Below, one piece after another: positions 46,370 through 59,356 of a DNA stretch of 64,000 nucleotides (position 1 is its first letter; every line of letters starts with the position of its first letter). Under the pieces are notes generated by a model that was not told the DNA's origin, searched no databases, and worked only from the letters and a program-made list of their open reading frames with translations. Origin of the DNA: Acanthochromis polyacanthus (lineage: Eukaryota; Chordata; Actinopteri; Pomacentridae); the NCBI RefSeq assembly GCF_021347895.1, contig NC_067123.1, forward strand, positions 8,437,828 to 8,501,827, in the 5' to 3' direction. The translations under genes and the position numbers were made by a program.

Positions 46370-48140
46370 GTAGACAGGATTTTCTGGGCATCACTGGGAA
46401 AAAAACAGAACAATCTTTTGGTATATTGTAATTCAAGGGGTTTGAGGGCAACAGGAGTCAATCACAGGTCTTCACCTGGACCAGGCAATATAGTTTAAAA
46501 GGCAAAGTCCACCGTGGTGCAATTAGTTAGCGGGAAAGAGAGATTCAAATCCCTAATGAAGAAATCACAGACTGTATAAAAGATGGAAGTAGCCTTTTAG
46601 TTTCTGGACAACTGTTTTGATGCCTTGAGTTTGGAGTCTGACCAGGACTGAGAGGTTAGAACCCTCCTTTATCATCTATTTTATGCTAAATGGGACCATA
46701 ATATGCTTAATTAACATCATGCTGTTTTGAAGGAAACTTGAAACAAGTGATTGAGGCCATAAACTGGGCATCGAGTGAAAAAAAAATCCATAAATTCTCA
46801 TAAAATCTTACCCTTGAAAGGAGTCAATCAAGGTAATGTTGATAGTAGGATGTGGTGGTGCAATGGTGGACTTTAACTCAGTACAGAAAGATTCAAATCC
46901 CTCATGAAGACACTATAGACTGTACATCAAAAGATGGATGTAGCCTGGATGAGTATTTCGATGCTTTGAGCTTGGCATTTGTTCGTCACCATCTTGTTTT
47001 TGATATATCTAACTTAGATCCCTACTTCATCGCCTATTTTACTCTAAATGGGATCATAATGTACTAAATTAATATCATGTTGTGTTGAAGAAGACTTGAA
47101 ACAACTGACTAAGGTCATAAATTGGGCAACACTGGGGAAAAAGTCCATAATAACAACCTTTAAGTATATTGCTATTCAGGTCCTTTGAGTGGAAACTAGA
47201 TTTCTTGACTTCCTCTTGGGCATGTTTTGAGACTTTAGAATATCTAATCCTTAAAAGGAGTCAATCAAGGCCATGGTGCAAGTAGTTTGGTGGTGCAATG
47301 GAGGACTTAAACTCAGTAGAGAAAGGCTTAAATCCCCTGTGAATCAACCATAGACTCGAGATCTAAGATGGATGTATCCTCGAGTTTCTAGGTGAGTATT
47401 TTGATGCCTTGAGTTTGGAATATGGCCATGACCGAGGAGTGGATTTGGCTTAGAACCCTCCTTTATATCTGTTTTGTGCTAAATGGGAACATAATTTATT
47501 AACTTTCTTTTCTTTTATATATGAATCTTAAATTGTTTAACTGATGTCTTTTTTTTTATTTTTCAGTTTTTATTGTTTTTATTTTTATCTGTGTACAGCA
47601 CTTTGATGGAAAGCGCTTTATAAATAAAGTTATTATTATTATTAACTTAACATCATGCGGTGTTGAAGGAGACTTGAAACAAATTGACTGAGAACATAAA
47701 TCGGGCACCGTTGAGAAAAAAATCCATCGTAACCCTTCAGTATGTAGTAATTCAAGTGGTTTGAGGGAAACTAGAATTCCAAATCTCCTTTTGGTTCAAT
47801 TTTCAGCTTATCTAACCCCTGAAAGGAGTCGGTCACAAAGTCAATGATGAAAGTAGGATATGGTGGTGCCATGGTGGACTTTACCTCGGTAGAGAAAGGT
47901 TCAAATCCCTCATGAACCAATCACAGGCTGCAAATCAAAGATGGATGTAACCTGTTAGATTGTGGAGTATTGTTTTAAAGCCTCAATTTTGGAATTATTT
48001 TTCGACAAGCAAGAGGAGGATCTGACTAAAAACCCTGTTTTATCATCTATTTTACCGTGAATAGGATCATAATTTGCTAAATTAACATCATGTTGTGTTG
48101 AAGGAAACTTAAAACAAATGATTGAGGCCAGAAATTGATT
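46370..48140. repeat. tandem array of about 0.35-0.45-kb units, four copies
   Basis: The block attcaaatccctcatgaa...cacagactgta occurs at 46541, 46889, 47328 and 47898. Each copy continues through aagatgga-gtagcct, atgccttgagtttgga, ctattttatgctaaatggga, taacatcatg and cttgaaacaa. The third unit is longer because of a LINE-tail insertion. Upstream of the membrane exon, so likely intronic. Confidence 0.75.
47506..47638 (+). mobile_element. LINE 3'-tail insertion with target duplication
   Basis: gtacagcactttgatggaaagcg then ctttataaataaagttatta is an L2-type 3' end with an (ATT)n tail. TTATTAACTT is found on both sides (47496-47505 and 47639-47648). Sister units of the array lack this insert. 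Confidence 0.75.
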
Positions 48141-48998
48141 GAAAAAATGTTTCCTGAATTAAAAGATCCAGAGAGAAGTTGGGTAGTTTTGTCTCGACTT
48201 CTACGCAATCAATATTTTTGCAACAAGAGGAGTTGCCCCCTGCTGACTGTTAGAAATAATGCAGCTTTAAGGCACTTCTGCAACAGCTTTACTTTTCAAA
48301 CTGCTACGCCCACCTTTTACCACCTTTTATACACAATGTTGACTTTTAGAGCGACTGTCTTCAGACTGGGCTGAGAACATGAAAGGCAAAGCTGCAGATG
48401 TTTGGCTGTTTATCCCAATTCGGGCATTTTTTCATCCCATTTCCAGATGTGCACCTTCCCCAGCTTTCAAACACACTTGCATCAATCCAAAAACACGCTT
48501 TCCTTCTTTTCCTCACTTTTAACGATGAACCTTTCCTTTTATTTGCCAGAACCGATCATCTTTGCCTTTTACCATCTGCTCCCCGATCGTGGAACAATTA
48601 GCCTGAAGAGATTCGAGGAGGAAACATCTGGATGGAAAAAAGATGATGCAGAACAAACGCACAAACAAAGACTCAGCTCAGGCAAATAACACCTTTCTCT
48701 TGAGGTCTGGCAAACTGTTGGAATATGCAAATTATCCATCTTACATGGGATATTTGGGTTTTAAATGCTGGTTTTTTTTTTTAGCACTTTGAGCCTCACA
48801 TGTGAAACTCTGTTGATTTCACTGAACAGGCACATCTGCAGCAGTGGATCATGTGAAGTGGCTCTTTTAAAGGAAAGCGACAAGGAGACTTTATGTAGAC
48901 GTTTGATCAACCTTGTGAGAGATTTTGTGTCAGATGACAGCAAGATTTGGCTTCATTTACTTCTCCTGACCAGCAGGTGGCATTCTTTTCCAAGCTTC

Positions 48999-49056
<58 letters not shown>
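48141..49056. other. no gene seen; two CTCF-like motifs and an (AGAT)n microsatellite
   Basis: 48234-48246 reads TGCCCCCTGCTGA (a CTCF-like core on the minus strand). 48970-48982 reads CCAGCAGGTGGCA (plus strand). (AGAT)n occupies 49000-49056. The short frames have no motif. Confidence 0.45.
49000..49056 (+). repeat. (AGAT)n microsatellite
   Basis: About 14 uninterrupted tetranucleotide units. Confidence 0.95.
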
Positions 49057-52000
49057 GTGTCAGACAGAGGAGGAAGCAAGTTTCAATTATGCATGATCAC
49101 AAACACAGTGAGGAAAAAGGAAGAGAAGAGAATGAAAAAGGACTTTAGAAAAGAATTAAAACAGAAGGATGAAGAGAGGTGTAGGGGGAGGAAGGGTGGG
49201 AAAATAGGAGGAGGCAGGGACAAAGAAAAGAAGGATTGAAGGAAAACAGGGATGAGGAGAAAACAGGCCGAATGCACAACGAAGGGGGAGACAGATGGAT
49301 GGGGGAGGAGGGTGACGGAGGGTGACACTGGCCTTTCCTCGCAGCTGGAAAACACAAAAACACAAACTGAGCGAATAGATGCCATCTCAGCCTCTCTCCA
49401 CGCATGTGAACAAGCGCGCAGGCCATCGATTTCTTCACGCTCAATAACAAACTGGCTTTTCAAAACAAGCGGCGGCAAAAAACGCCACACGGAAAGAGGC
49501 CTGGTCTACCGCAGGACAGGACTGGCTGGAAGGAAGGAAGATGGATGGAGGAGAAGAAGGGTTTCTCTGAGGGCAGATGCAGAAGTGAGGTTCGTAATCT
49601 CTCTGAGAAACACTTGTAGCCCTCAGACTGAAAACATCAGATTTCACACCTGTTGTTCCCACTGCAGTAGACCAGAGGGGCTGATTGTTTCCATCCACCT
49701 GCTTTTATGAGCAAAACTGAATGCAAATGCTTGAAATTTGAATAAATAACTTAAAATCATTCCAGAAAAGTTGTAAAAGTTTCACTACTGACAACAGCAG
49801 CAATTTTTTCTCCTTCTCCTTCTACAGGATCCAACCATTTCGTTTCCTTTTCGACAGCCACCCACCCTCACATGGCTCCGTTCCACCAGAGAGCTCCCAA
49901 AAACAGAATTCAAAGGGCAGGAATGTGTGGAATTCATTTGCATAAGTATGGAGATATACTAGTGATAAGAACCACTGAACGAGCACCAAAAAATCCAAGC
50001 TGTCATCAGCCTGCACGCCAAGAGCATCAGTCGGAGGGTCAGGCTATGGAGAGCAGAGCGAAGCCATGAGAGCACAATCCGGACTTTTTGTGGATGTTTC
50101 ATTTCGCCATCTGGTTCCGGGAGTTCGTCTGACAGTTTGGTGAGTTTTAAAGGTGAGGGGGGGCTCGAGTTGACCGGTTTCAAAAGGACGCAGCCTAATG
50201 GGACCCCGAGGTAAACGGAAAAATCAACTCTGAAGCAGCTTGAAAAAGGGAAATGATGATTCTTTATTTTCAAGTCGAATCCGGTGGAATTTTCATCTCA
50301 AAGTGCAACATTTGCAGACACAAAATCAGCCAAACAAATGCACAACTTGAACACTGGAGAACAGATGAAGCCTCTGACAACCCGTTACAACATAATTCTG
50401 TCGAGATGCTTCTGGTGTCGCTTCGTCTCAAAACTTTTTCTGTGCTAAAGAATTTGTCCAGCAAATGCTGTCAAGTCTAAACTCACTGCTCAGATCTTAC
50501 ATGTTATTGACGGCAACTTTTCCTGCTCTTAGCAAGGATTTTAGTTGATTAACTCAGTAATTCTGAAAGTGTTGAGATGATTTTTTTTTAATTTAGAGAC
50601 TTTTTATTTTCTTTTATCCATAATTGTTAGAAAAAAACGTAAATCTGTCGCTCCTATATACTGCATATTCACTCAGAGGGTACTTTGATGGCATTAAATT
50701 GCCTTAAAACAATATTCTAGCTTGTGTTTGGATGTTAGTAAGTCTGATCCTGCACAGAAAAAGTTTGTAAGCTTCGGGGATAATTGGAGTTGTGAGTTGT
50801 GGGCTCCGGAGGCTGAAAAGTTTGTGAACACCTGAATTGACCTTCCTTGCTAACATAATATATTTAATATGAAATATGAAGCTGTCTGGGTGATCACAAA
50901 CTTTTGAACAATACTGTATATAGTTTACGTTTCTCTCACCTCCACCTTATTGTAATGAACAGCTAACACATGTCAATACTGAAAAGGACAAGAATTTTAT
51001 AAAAGTTTGTCTTAATCTGGCTTTATGGATAACTGGAATTAATTGCAATTTCATTTTACGTTCTTGCTTCTGTTATACTCATTAGAAAATAACTGCATTG
51101 CATTAGCTAATGGAAGTCAATGGGAACAACTTTGCTTAATATTTGCTCCATATCTGGATAAAAATGGACTTGAATGTAACAACATAGCTTCTAAAGTCAG
51201 CTTAACTTGAAAGACCCCCTATGTCTTGTTTAAGCTTTTTTTTCTTTACTTTTTTGGTGTTTCGGTTGTTTTTTAAATATACTATAAGACACATCATGAG
51301 CTAAACACCAACACCATTTCTGAGCATTTCAACATCCAAACATCACGGAACTGATCTCAATAACTCAGATTCAGACTTACATTTGACTCATGGAATTAAA
51401 AAAAAGCCTAAATCCTATTTTGTACTGTTAAAATATGCCTCAACGTGTGTTAAAACCTCTGTTTTTCTCTATTTTCTCTCACCAAAATGACTTTGATGCT
51501 ATTTAGAGATTAAACCTCGACTCCTCCGCATCTTAGAGGGAAATATTGCAACTTCTCATCACTCCCAGCTTTAGTTTTTTTACATGAAGGTTGTATGAGA
51601 AGTTTATACGATACAAAACACGATGCTTTGGTAATGTTTACTGGTTAGATTTTAGGTGTCTTACAAAACAAACCCAAAGAACTAATCCTGTCAGTGAGCA
51701 TTGTGAGACTTTCTGCAACTTGGTGCAGTCAAAATGCAATCAAGATGCAATCAAGGTGCAATCAAAAAGTTCAGAGACTGCAGCTATAAAAATCAAAAAC
51801 TACCCCAGTTTTACATTATGCTAGCATCCCAACTGACATAGTCTCCTTGTGCAGTGATGCTCTGCTTCTAGTGCTCCTGCAACACTCTGTAACCCTGGAA
51901 GTCCTGCTACGTAAACATGCCGAGCTCTGTCCTTGATGAGCTGAATCACCCGAACAGTGACTCTTCATCTTGAATTCACTTTTTGTGATCAGCAGGAAGT

Positions 52001-53239
52001 CGCAGGGAGAGCAACAACTGTGTTGTCAGAAACACAAACCTTGAGCTGTTACATGATGGAGCATGCCCTCTTAATCCAGATATCTGATGCGTCTTTCTGA
52101 TCAGTTAGAAATATCTGATTTAGCTTGGACAGAATATTAGCTGCAAACACCACTTATCAGGCACTTATAATGCAGTTCTGACATCTCTTGCAGAAGTTTT
52201 ATTCCAGATTTCTACAATATTTAGAGATTAAACTTTGACTCCACCACATTTTACCACTCTCAGCTTTAGTTTTTTTCACATAAATGTTAGATGCGAAGTT
52301 TCTAAAATACAAAACATGATGCTTTATTAATGTCTACTGGCTACATTTCAGATGTCTTACATAGCAAACCTAAAGAGTGAATCCTGTCAGCTATCATTGT
52401 GGGACTTTCTGCATCATCATTTGGAAGGGAGACAGAAAGTGGAGGTCGAACAACCAGAAAAGTTTAGTATTTATGACACGCAGAATTGCGACCACAAGAT
52501 AGTATTTGTTTGTTTACTCCTCAGACCTTCTGCATGTTTCATTAGTAGTGAGTCAGTCAACACGCCAACCTCAGCACCACGTACAGTAAACTTCCACCTC
52601 TCACTCCTCCTTCCACTAGAGTCCATGTTTATCCAACAGGTCGCGTCGGATCCAGCCGGAGTTCTGCTGGAATATTTACCAGAATTATCAAACATTTACA
52701 CTGCTAAATCAATAGCCTGGGCTCCGTACTGTAGCAGCACTTTTTAGATGTAAAAAACGAGTGGGTGGGAAACAGAGGCGAACCACAGCAGACCTCCACC
52801 GTCTATTTCTGGTTCTCACTCCATCGCCTGCTAGCCAAATACCCCAAATCTGCAGATATATAATGCTATTATCTAAGCGACACTCAAGCGGTGAGAAATT
52901 GCTCCTGTATCACATGCAATTTAAATGAAATTGAAATAACAATCCCCGTGTAAAGTGCTCCGTTGCTCTCCCATATGAAACGCTCCAGTGTGTGGGCTGT
53001 ATTAGCCATCAGAGAAACACATTGTGCCCAAGGCCTGCACTTAACTGTCTCTGCCTGATACACAAAAACACACATTTGGTAAAAAAAAAAAAAGAACAGG
53101 GGGGGGGGGAGCACTCACAGACACCATCTCTCACACAGATACAGGCTCCACTGCAAAAACAAGCACTCGACTGAAAGGCTGCTCAGAAATTTTCAGGAAT
53201 TTTCGGCTCATTGTTGTTATTCCCATGGCAGCCATTACC
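49057..53239. other. no gene seen
   Basis: 49090-49310 is strongly purine-rich (gga/gaa/aga runs), giving false frames on both strands. 51560-51760 and 52260-52400 share tagttttttt-cacat-aa-gtt, atacaaaacatgatgcttt and aatcctgtcag, so they are an old duplication. 50870-50925 is one end of the MITE seen at 20186. 53085-53109 is an A-run then a G-run. Confidence 0.45.
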
Positions 53240-54010
53240 GTTTCACATCACATGTCACAGAGCGAAGCACGAAAACCTTGAAGAATCTGCACAGCAAACG
53301 AGATCAAATATAAAGCCAAAAAAAACCACACACACAGAAAAATGATGAACCGAACAGAAATTCGTGTTTTGAGAGTCTCCAATTTATAAAATTATGAACC
53401 GGCAAAGTGTTTCTTCCATTTGCTGGTCTTCTTTAGCAGGATGAAAGTGTCAAACTATCTCCTAGTGAAGGGCAACAAAGGATGCTGTCACTCAGGTTTA
53501 TCAAGTTTACTTTTAAATAGCACAGCCATGACTATTTCACAGAGTTTAGAAAAAAACCCTGAAGAACCTGCAGAACAAATGCAGCATGAGATCATATAAG
53601 AGGAATAAAACAAATGAACTGAACTGAAACCTTCTTTGTTTTTTAGGCTTAAAATTAGCAGTCGGGGAAAGTATGTTTTGCATTTCCAGGTCTTTTTGGG
53701 CAGAGCTGAACTAAATGGCAACAAATGATATTCATTTCTAAACAGCATAGCCATTTCAAGGCACAAAATGGCTCAAGAATCTGCAGAGAAAATGATGCTC
53801 GAGGTCAAATATGAGGCAGAAAAAAAAACAGAGAAACTGAACTGAAAATCTTCCATATTTTTTGAGAGTCTCAAATATTATAAAATTAGAAGTTTAATTA
53901 ATGTTTCTTAAATTTGCTGACCTCCTTTAGCAGGGTTTAAAGTGTAAAAATATCACTAATAAAGGGCAATAAATGATAATGATACCCAGGTTTAACAAAT
54001 TCACTTTTAA

Positions 54011-54890
54011 CCCTCAAGACCCAAGCTATTTTAGCGACTAAAATGACCGACTGGGGTCATTTATGACCCCACTATATTTTACACAGGAATATGTCTACTT
54101 TAGTGCCTCTTTTTGTGCTTTCTTACCTATTCCACTCCTCTGCATTTTAAGATAGATATTCTAAAATAACCTTCTTTTATTATTCATGGATTTTAATCAT
54201 TTTTGACTCAGAGCTAAAGTAAAACCAATAACCAATAACATTTATTTAGACACGCTTTGTCTGCCACTTCTTTTGAAACTTTATTCCTTTTTATCCTCAA
54301 TAGTAAATCAAAAGTACATAAAAACAAAATCTACACAAACATCTTGTCTCTATGTGTGCGATGTAACATGCAGAGAAGTATTTAGATTAGGGGCAGCTGT
54401 GGCTCAGGTGGCAGAGCCGTTCGTCCGATGCAAGACACTTTACCCACCTTACCTCCAGTGCTGTCGCTTACACTGGTGTATGAATGTGTATGCTGTGTAA
54501 TGTTGGTGGTGGTCAGAGGGGTTGTAGGAGTGGATTGGCAGCCAGTCAGTCTGCCCCAGGGCAGCTGTGGCTACAAATGTAGGTCTGCCAGCTATAGTAC
54601 ACTGCAAAACACTGAAATATAGCGATTAGAGGTAGAAATAAATAAATAAAACTAAGGTCTACAATAGTGAAAAACCTATACATCTTTCTGGGGTCATAAG
54701 TGACCCCAGACAAGTTTCCATTATCCTTGTCACACCAGTTGGCCGATCTCTACAAAAAACTATGAGCAGCTGTAGGACAAGTAGATTGACAAATTCATGG
54801 TAGGAAACATTTTTTGGATAAAAGATATAAAAACGACAAATATAATTATATGGCTGGGGTCATAAATGACCCCACTCGGTCGCTTGAGGG
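54011..54890. mobile_element. piggyBac-type MITE (880 bp)
   Basis: TTAA at 54007-54010 and 54891-54894. Ends CCCTCAAG and CTTGAGGG, followed inward by an inverted (gaccga-ctggggtcatttatgacccca) block at both sides. No transposase. It carries a SINE-like insert at 54390-54650. Confidence 0.88.
54390..54650 (+). mobile_element. SINE-like element inside the piggyBac MITE
   Basis: Starts gggcagctgtggctcaggtggcagagc, which resembles the A box of a tRNA-derived SINE, then caagacactttacccaccttacc, and ends gcgattagaggtagaaataaataaataaa. The usual B box is missing, so this copy is internally deleted. Confidence 0.55.
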
Positions 54891-55560
54891 TTAAATAGCA
54901 TAGAAATGATTATTTTACCTCATATGTTACAAACTGGAGCACAAAATACTTCAAGAATCTGCACAGAACATGATGCACGAGATCAAATAGGAGGCACAAA
55001 AGAAACAACAAAAGAGATAAACTAAACTGAATTTTTTTGTTATTTTTTTGATTCTCAAATATTAGAATTTTATGAATTTCATAATTCGTTTTTGTTTTTG
55101 CATTTGCTGGCCTTCGTTATCAGGAGTTAAAGTGTAAAAATATCACTCGTAAAGGGCAATACATGAAAATGTCACTCAGGTTTAACAAATGCATTTTAAA
55201 TGGCTTAGAAATGACTGTTTTACATCAAACTGGAGCACAAAACACATCAAGAATCCACAAAAAAAGATGCACGGGATCAATAAGAAAAAACTGATGAACT
55301 AAAATGTTTCCTTATTGTTTTGAAATTCTTTAAATTTATAAAAGGTTTATCCAAAAAAGTGCTTTTGGTTTTTGCTAGTTCTGTAGACAAGTGGACAAAA
55401 ATGACATTGTCACTCAGGTTTACCACTTCTAAATAGCGTAGAAATGACTATTTTACATACATTACAAGCTGGAGTGCAAAAAAATCACAACAATCTGCAG
55501 AGAAAATGATACACAAGTACAAATACTAAATTCATTTTTAAAGGGTGTAGTTTACACTGT

Positions 55561-56804
55561 CAAAAGAAGAAAAATGAAAAATAATTTCTCCTGCTTTGCA
55601 TCAAAAACCGTGCTATTAGAAGCTAGCTTTACTTTGCTTGTGATGATGAGGAATCATTATATGAACCATTAACAGCACATATGTAGAAAAAAGCAGATTA
55701 GTCAGAAACTGCAGAAATTGACAGCTTCTGCTTTTTAAACAAAACTGCAGTTTTTCTCTGTTTGAAATGATCAAACTCACTTGTTCCCAACTTTTTCTTT
55801 CTTCTTCTTCTAACTTTCATGCTGAAGCTTAATAAAGTTTTAATAACCAGAGGTGGAAGACGTTTTCACATCCTTTAGTTAAGCAAAAGTAATCTACAGC
55901 CTTTACAGCCAAGACCTTGGATGAAAACCCCTACTTAAGTAACAGTACACACACAGCAAACTATAGTGAAAGCACGTTAGTAACTCTGACTGGTATATTA
56001 TTATATGTGCAGATAAATCAGAGGCTCCAATAATGATTAATGGGAGAGAGAGAGAGAGAAAAAAAGCACAATTAAAGCACAAATCTGTTTTCCGTTTTCT
56101 CTCATCTTTGATTTTTTTTTGCTGAAGTGTGAGATGATCTGAAGATTTATTGAAATGAAATGATGCGAGAAGTTTAGAGGGAAAAATCACTGTTTCATGA
56201 AGCTTTTAACAACTGGCTGATATCTGAAATGTGAGTGTGACTACACGCTGTCGTTTGTTCTTAATGCAGTATTTGCGGTGTAAAATCTTCATCTTAAAAG
56301 CGGCGGATAAATGTAGTGGACCCAAAAGTACAGTATCCCCCTGAGAACTGTCAATATAAAGCAGAATACAATGGAAACGCTCAAAGTACAGTGATCTAAA
56401 AACTGCACTTAAAAGCACAAATAACACTGAAATGAATGGTGACAAGATGCCACATGTTGTTTAGATCATAAATACGTAAAAACGGTTGTTAATCAGAAGA
56501 TATCAGGGAGTTCTGACAACAGCTCTGTCACTGTTAATTACAGAGTCCGATATTAACATTCATACAACAGATTCAGTTGAGATGCTCCAAATACATAATG
56601 CGGGAGAAGTTTAGAAACACTTGAGCTGTTTAAATGACTTCAAAGCCAACTTGGAATAATCACAGAGTTTTCTGATGTTTTCATTCAGACAAATCACATG
56701 ACTGCAGCAATTAGCATACTTATTAGTTTGACCTGTTTGGACTGAAAGAAACTTCTTACCGTCCCATTTATTCTTTCACGAGGTGATTTGCGCTCCACCT
56801 TTAA
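55561..56804. other. no gene seen
   Basis: AT-rich unique-looking sequence. A short (GA)n is at 56044-56060. No coding support. Confidence 0.45.
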
Positions 56805-57857
56805 AGGTCCCATATGGTAAAAATTCATTTTTAATGCCTATGATAAACTTGGAGGTGTAAAAAAAAGAAGCTTTTTTGCATATATATTGATGAACCAACA
56901 GCTGTCAACCTAAGAATTTGTTAATTAAAAGGTTTATTTACTCTCGAGAGCTGCTTCTGTCAACTCAAATGTTTACGCCAAGAGCAAAAGCAACCAAATG
57001 TTCTGCTGTCGGCTGTAAGAGTGAACAGGAGAATCTATATGCATTCCCAGTATCTGAGGGACTGAAGATCCAGTGGATTATTTTCATTTTTGATGCCAGT
57101 GTTCCCACAAAAACTGGAAAAGCCTTAGTTCTGGCATGTTGTGCAGCTAATGTGGCTAGCTTTGATGCTATGTCCACAGGTCAGATCTCTGTGGAAACTT
57201 TAATTTGAAACCAATAAAGAAGAAATGTGTGATTTACTGTGTCTTCATGTCACCTGTTTTGCTTCAGTTCATCCTAAATTCAGCTGTCATTTACATCCGT
57301 TAGCTTCTCTCCTGCTCTCTGGGCTCACATAAACTGCATTTTAGTACAATGAAAGTCCCAATAAAGCTATTCTCATTTACATTTTAGACAGCAGAAGAAA
57401 AATGAAACAGTGACTGAAATGTAGCTTATTCAAACTACAAATTAACCAGCAGTCACTTCAGAGCCTTTTCCAAGTTGCAGCTTAGAAGCTAAAATACTGA
57501 TTTTATAACAAACTCACCACGCACAAGTTAAAAACAGCAATTGTGTTGTGAATGTAGTGATATTTCCATGTCAAATTATCACACACAGAGAGAAAGTTAG
57601 AAGCACCAGAAATATCAGTTGTTTCTCTCTGTGCTGTCAATCACTGACACAGAGAGAGTCTTCTTCCTGAAGGGAGCTGCATTTAAAGCTACAGACACTG
57701 AAAGAGCCCATTTAGAACAAAACTAAAACCAGGAGTAATACAAATGTGGTGAAATTAAACATCTTTGTGATGTTTTGAGCTGAAAAATTGAATGACACAT
57801 TCTGGAGGCATGAAAAACTTTGATTAATTTACTGAAAAGGGGAACTATGTTGGACCT
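56805..57857 (+). mobile_element. Kolobok-like DNA transposon relic
   Basis: TTAA at 56801-56804 and 57858-57861. Ends AGGTCCCATA and TTGGACCT. It contains the start of a THAP-domain protein on the plus strand. TTAA duplications plus a THAP-domain transposase are the features of the Kolobok superfamily; the assignment is inferred. Confidence 0.6.
56969..57208 (+). pseudogene. THAP-domain transposase remnant
   Basis: The frame from an ATG in the 56960s reads MFTPRAKATKCSAVGCKSEQ, then LYAFPVSEGLKIQWI. The C-x4-C pair followed by F-P and a Trp matches the start of the THAP C2CH zinc finger, which binds DNA. The second zinc-ligand pair (C-x2-H) is not present. After about 40 residues the text becomes unrelated (TGKALVLACCAANVASFDAM) and stops at 57208. 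Full Kolobok transposases are several hundred residues long, so this is a deleted relic. Confidence 0.55.
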
Positions 57858-57861
57858 TTAA

Positions 57862-59356
57862 TTAAGTGGATACAAGAAAGAAACCTGGTCCTGCGGTTGA
57901 AGAGCGGAAAATTACAAGGTCACACAAAGTATCTGTGAGTCAAACACAGTTAAGTCTATTTTTATTATTATTATTATTATTTTTTGCAGTTTTGCAGACA
58001 CAGTAGAACTCTGAGATATCTATAGACCTAAAAGCCTAAAACTTGTAAAAAAAAAAAAAAAAAGTGGAGTCATAACAATAAAAAAATGATGTTATAGTCA
58101 GAAGTGAAGACTGTTTCTGCTGCTCAGCCATCCGTAAAATGCTATTTCCAGAAGTGAGCGCTCTTAAACTCACAGCTGAGTGAACGGCTTCCTCGGACAT
58201 GCGAAGGTTGTGTTAAACCGAAAGCTTTGACAAAAATTGCTCAAGCGCTCGCAGAGAATCAGATTTTCCTCCAACGTGCTGATGTTTGTCGCCACATTCG
58301 GCAGGTGAAATGCGTTACAGTGCTGTGCTTTCACACTCCAGCAGTAAACAATTCGCGTACTTTCTTTCATTCCTCTTCAACGCCGCCCTCGCGTACAGTT
58401 AGCAAATTTATAAATTGCAGCTTCGGTGTGGGAGGGAAGGTGGGATACCAGGGTGGCAGGGGGGAGAGATGAGAAAAGAACATCTGAGAGTCGGTAGGAA
58501 TAGAAACAAGGAAATGGGAGGGAGGAGGAAATCAAAGGAAGTGATGGAGGAAGGAAGGAAGGAAGGAAGGAAGGAAGGAAGGAAGGAAGGAAGGAAGGAA
58601 GGAGTGGAGGTGAAGCTGGGATGGATGGAGGAGAGGAGCACCGCTGGGGTTCAGGGAGATGGAGGGATGAGGAGGAGTGATAGGAGTGTTAGCAGCCGGA
58701 GGAAAAAGGAGATTTTAAAGGTCTAAAGACTCCTGAGGGAGGCCATGAGTGACACTGGAGAAACAAGTGATTCTCTTCCTCCCACTTTCTCACAATCTCT
58801 CTGTTACCCTCTCTATCTTCTTCTGACTGAACTCCCTAATCTTTCTGATATTCATCATCATCATACTGAAGATAAGATAAACTTTGTCGGCCCTAAAGGG
58901 AAATTTTTCTTGGGAAGCGATGCAACATTTACAGCAGACAGTCTATTCATCGCACGTGTCAAACCAGGTTCATGTTGCAAGAACAACAAAAAGAAACACA
59001 GATCAAATATGTGGCCAAATATCAAGAATTCGGCTGAAGCTTTTGTTTTTTTGAGCGGTGTGATAAAAGTAGGAATAAAAGGCAGCTTTGTAAAGCTGCT
59101 CCTGTATTTGCAGGATCTGTAGCAGCTTCCTGAAGGTAACAGTGAAAATCTAATGTGTGATCCTCTGTGCGTGTTTCACAGCAGCCTTCTTCATAGGGAT
59201 GGGTGTTGGAACAAAGCTGCTCTTTAAGTTAGACTGTACTGTTGGACGGAATAATCCAAACACAAAAGTGATTAAAGCTACAACCAGCTTGTGGACGGCT
59301 AGTTGAGGTGAAAATGGCCAAAATACATTGAACTAAATGTTAGCATTTATTGTTAA
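57862..59356. other. no gene seen; (GGAA)n microsatellite
   Basis: (TTA)n at about 57962-57980, an A-run at 58048-58062, a purine-rich stretch at 58430-58720 with (GGAA)n at 58549-58602. The frames here follow the purine bias and are not supported. Confidence 0.5.
58549..58602 (+). repeat. (GGAA)n microsatellite
   Basis: About 13 tetranucleotide units within a longer purine-rich strand. Confidence 0.95.

Larger units (their letters stand above)
53240..55560. repeat. tandem array of about 250-290-bp units, six copies, split by a piggyBac MITE
   Basis: Each unit has agaatctgcacagaa, atgcacgagatcaaat, aactgaactgaaa, tttgctgg-ctt, aaagggcaa-aaatga, tcactcaggttta-caa and aaatagcatagaaatgact in that order. 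Units start near 53275, 53555, 53775, 54950, 55235 and 55485. The third is interrupted at 54011. Confidence 0.8.

Noticed and set aside
49083..49490. 135-codon minus-strand frame rich in Phe, Pro, Leu and Ser
   Set aside because: It is the translation of a pyrimidine-only strand; composition explains the lack of stops.
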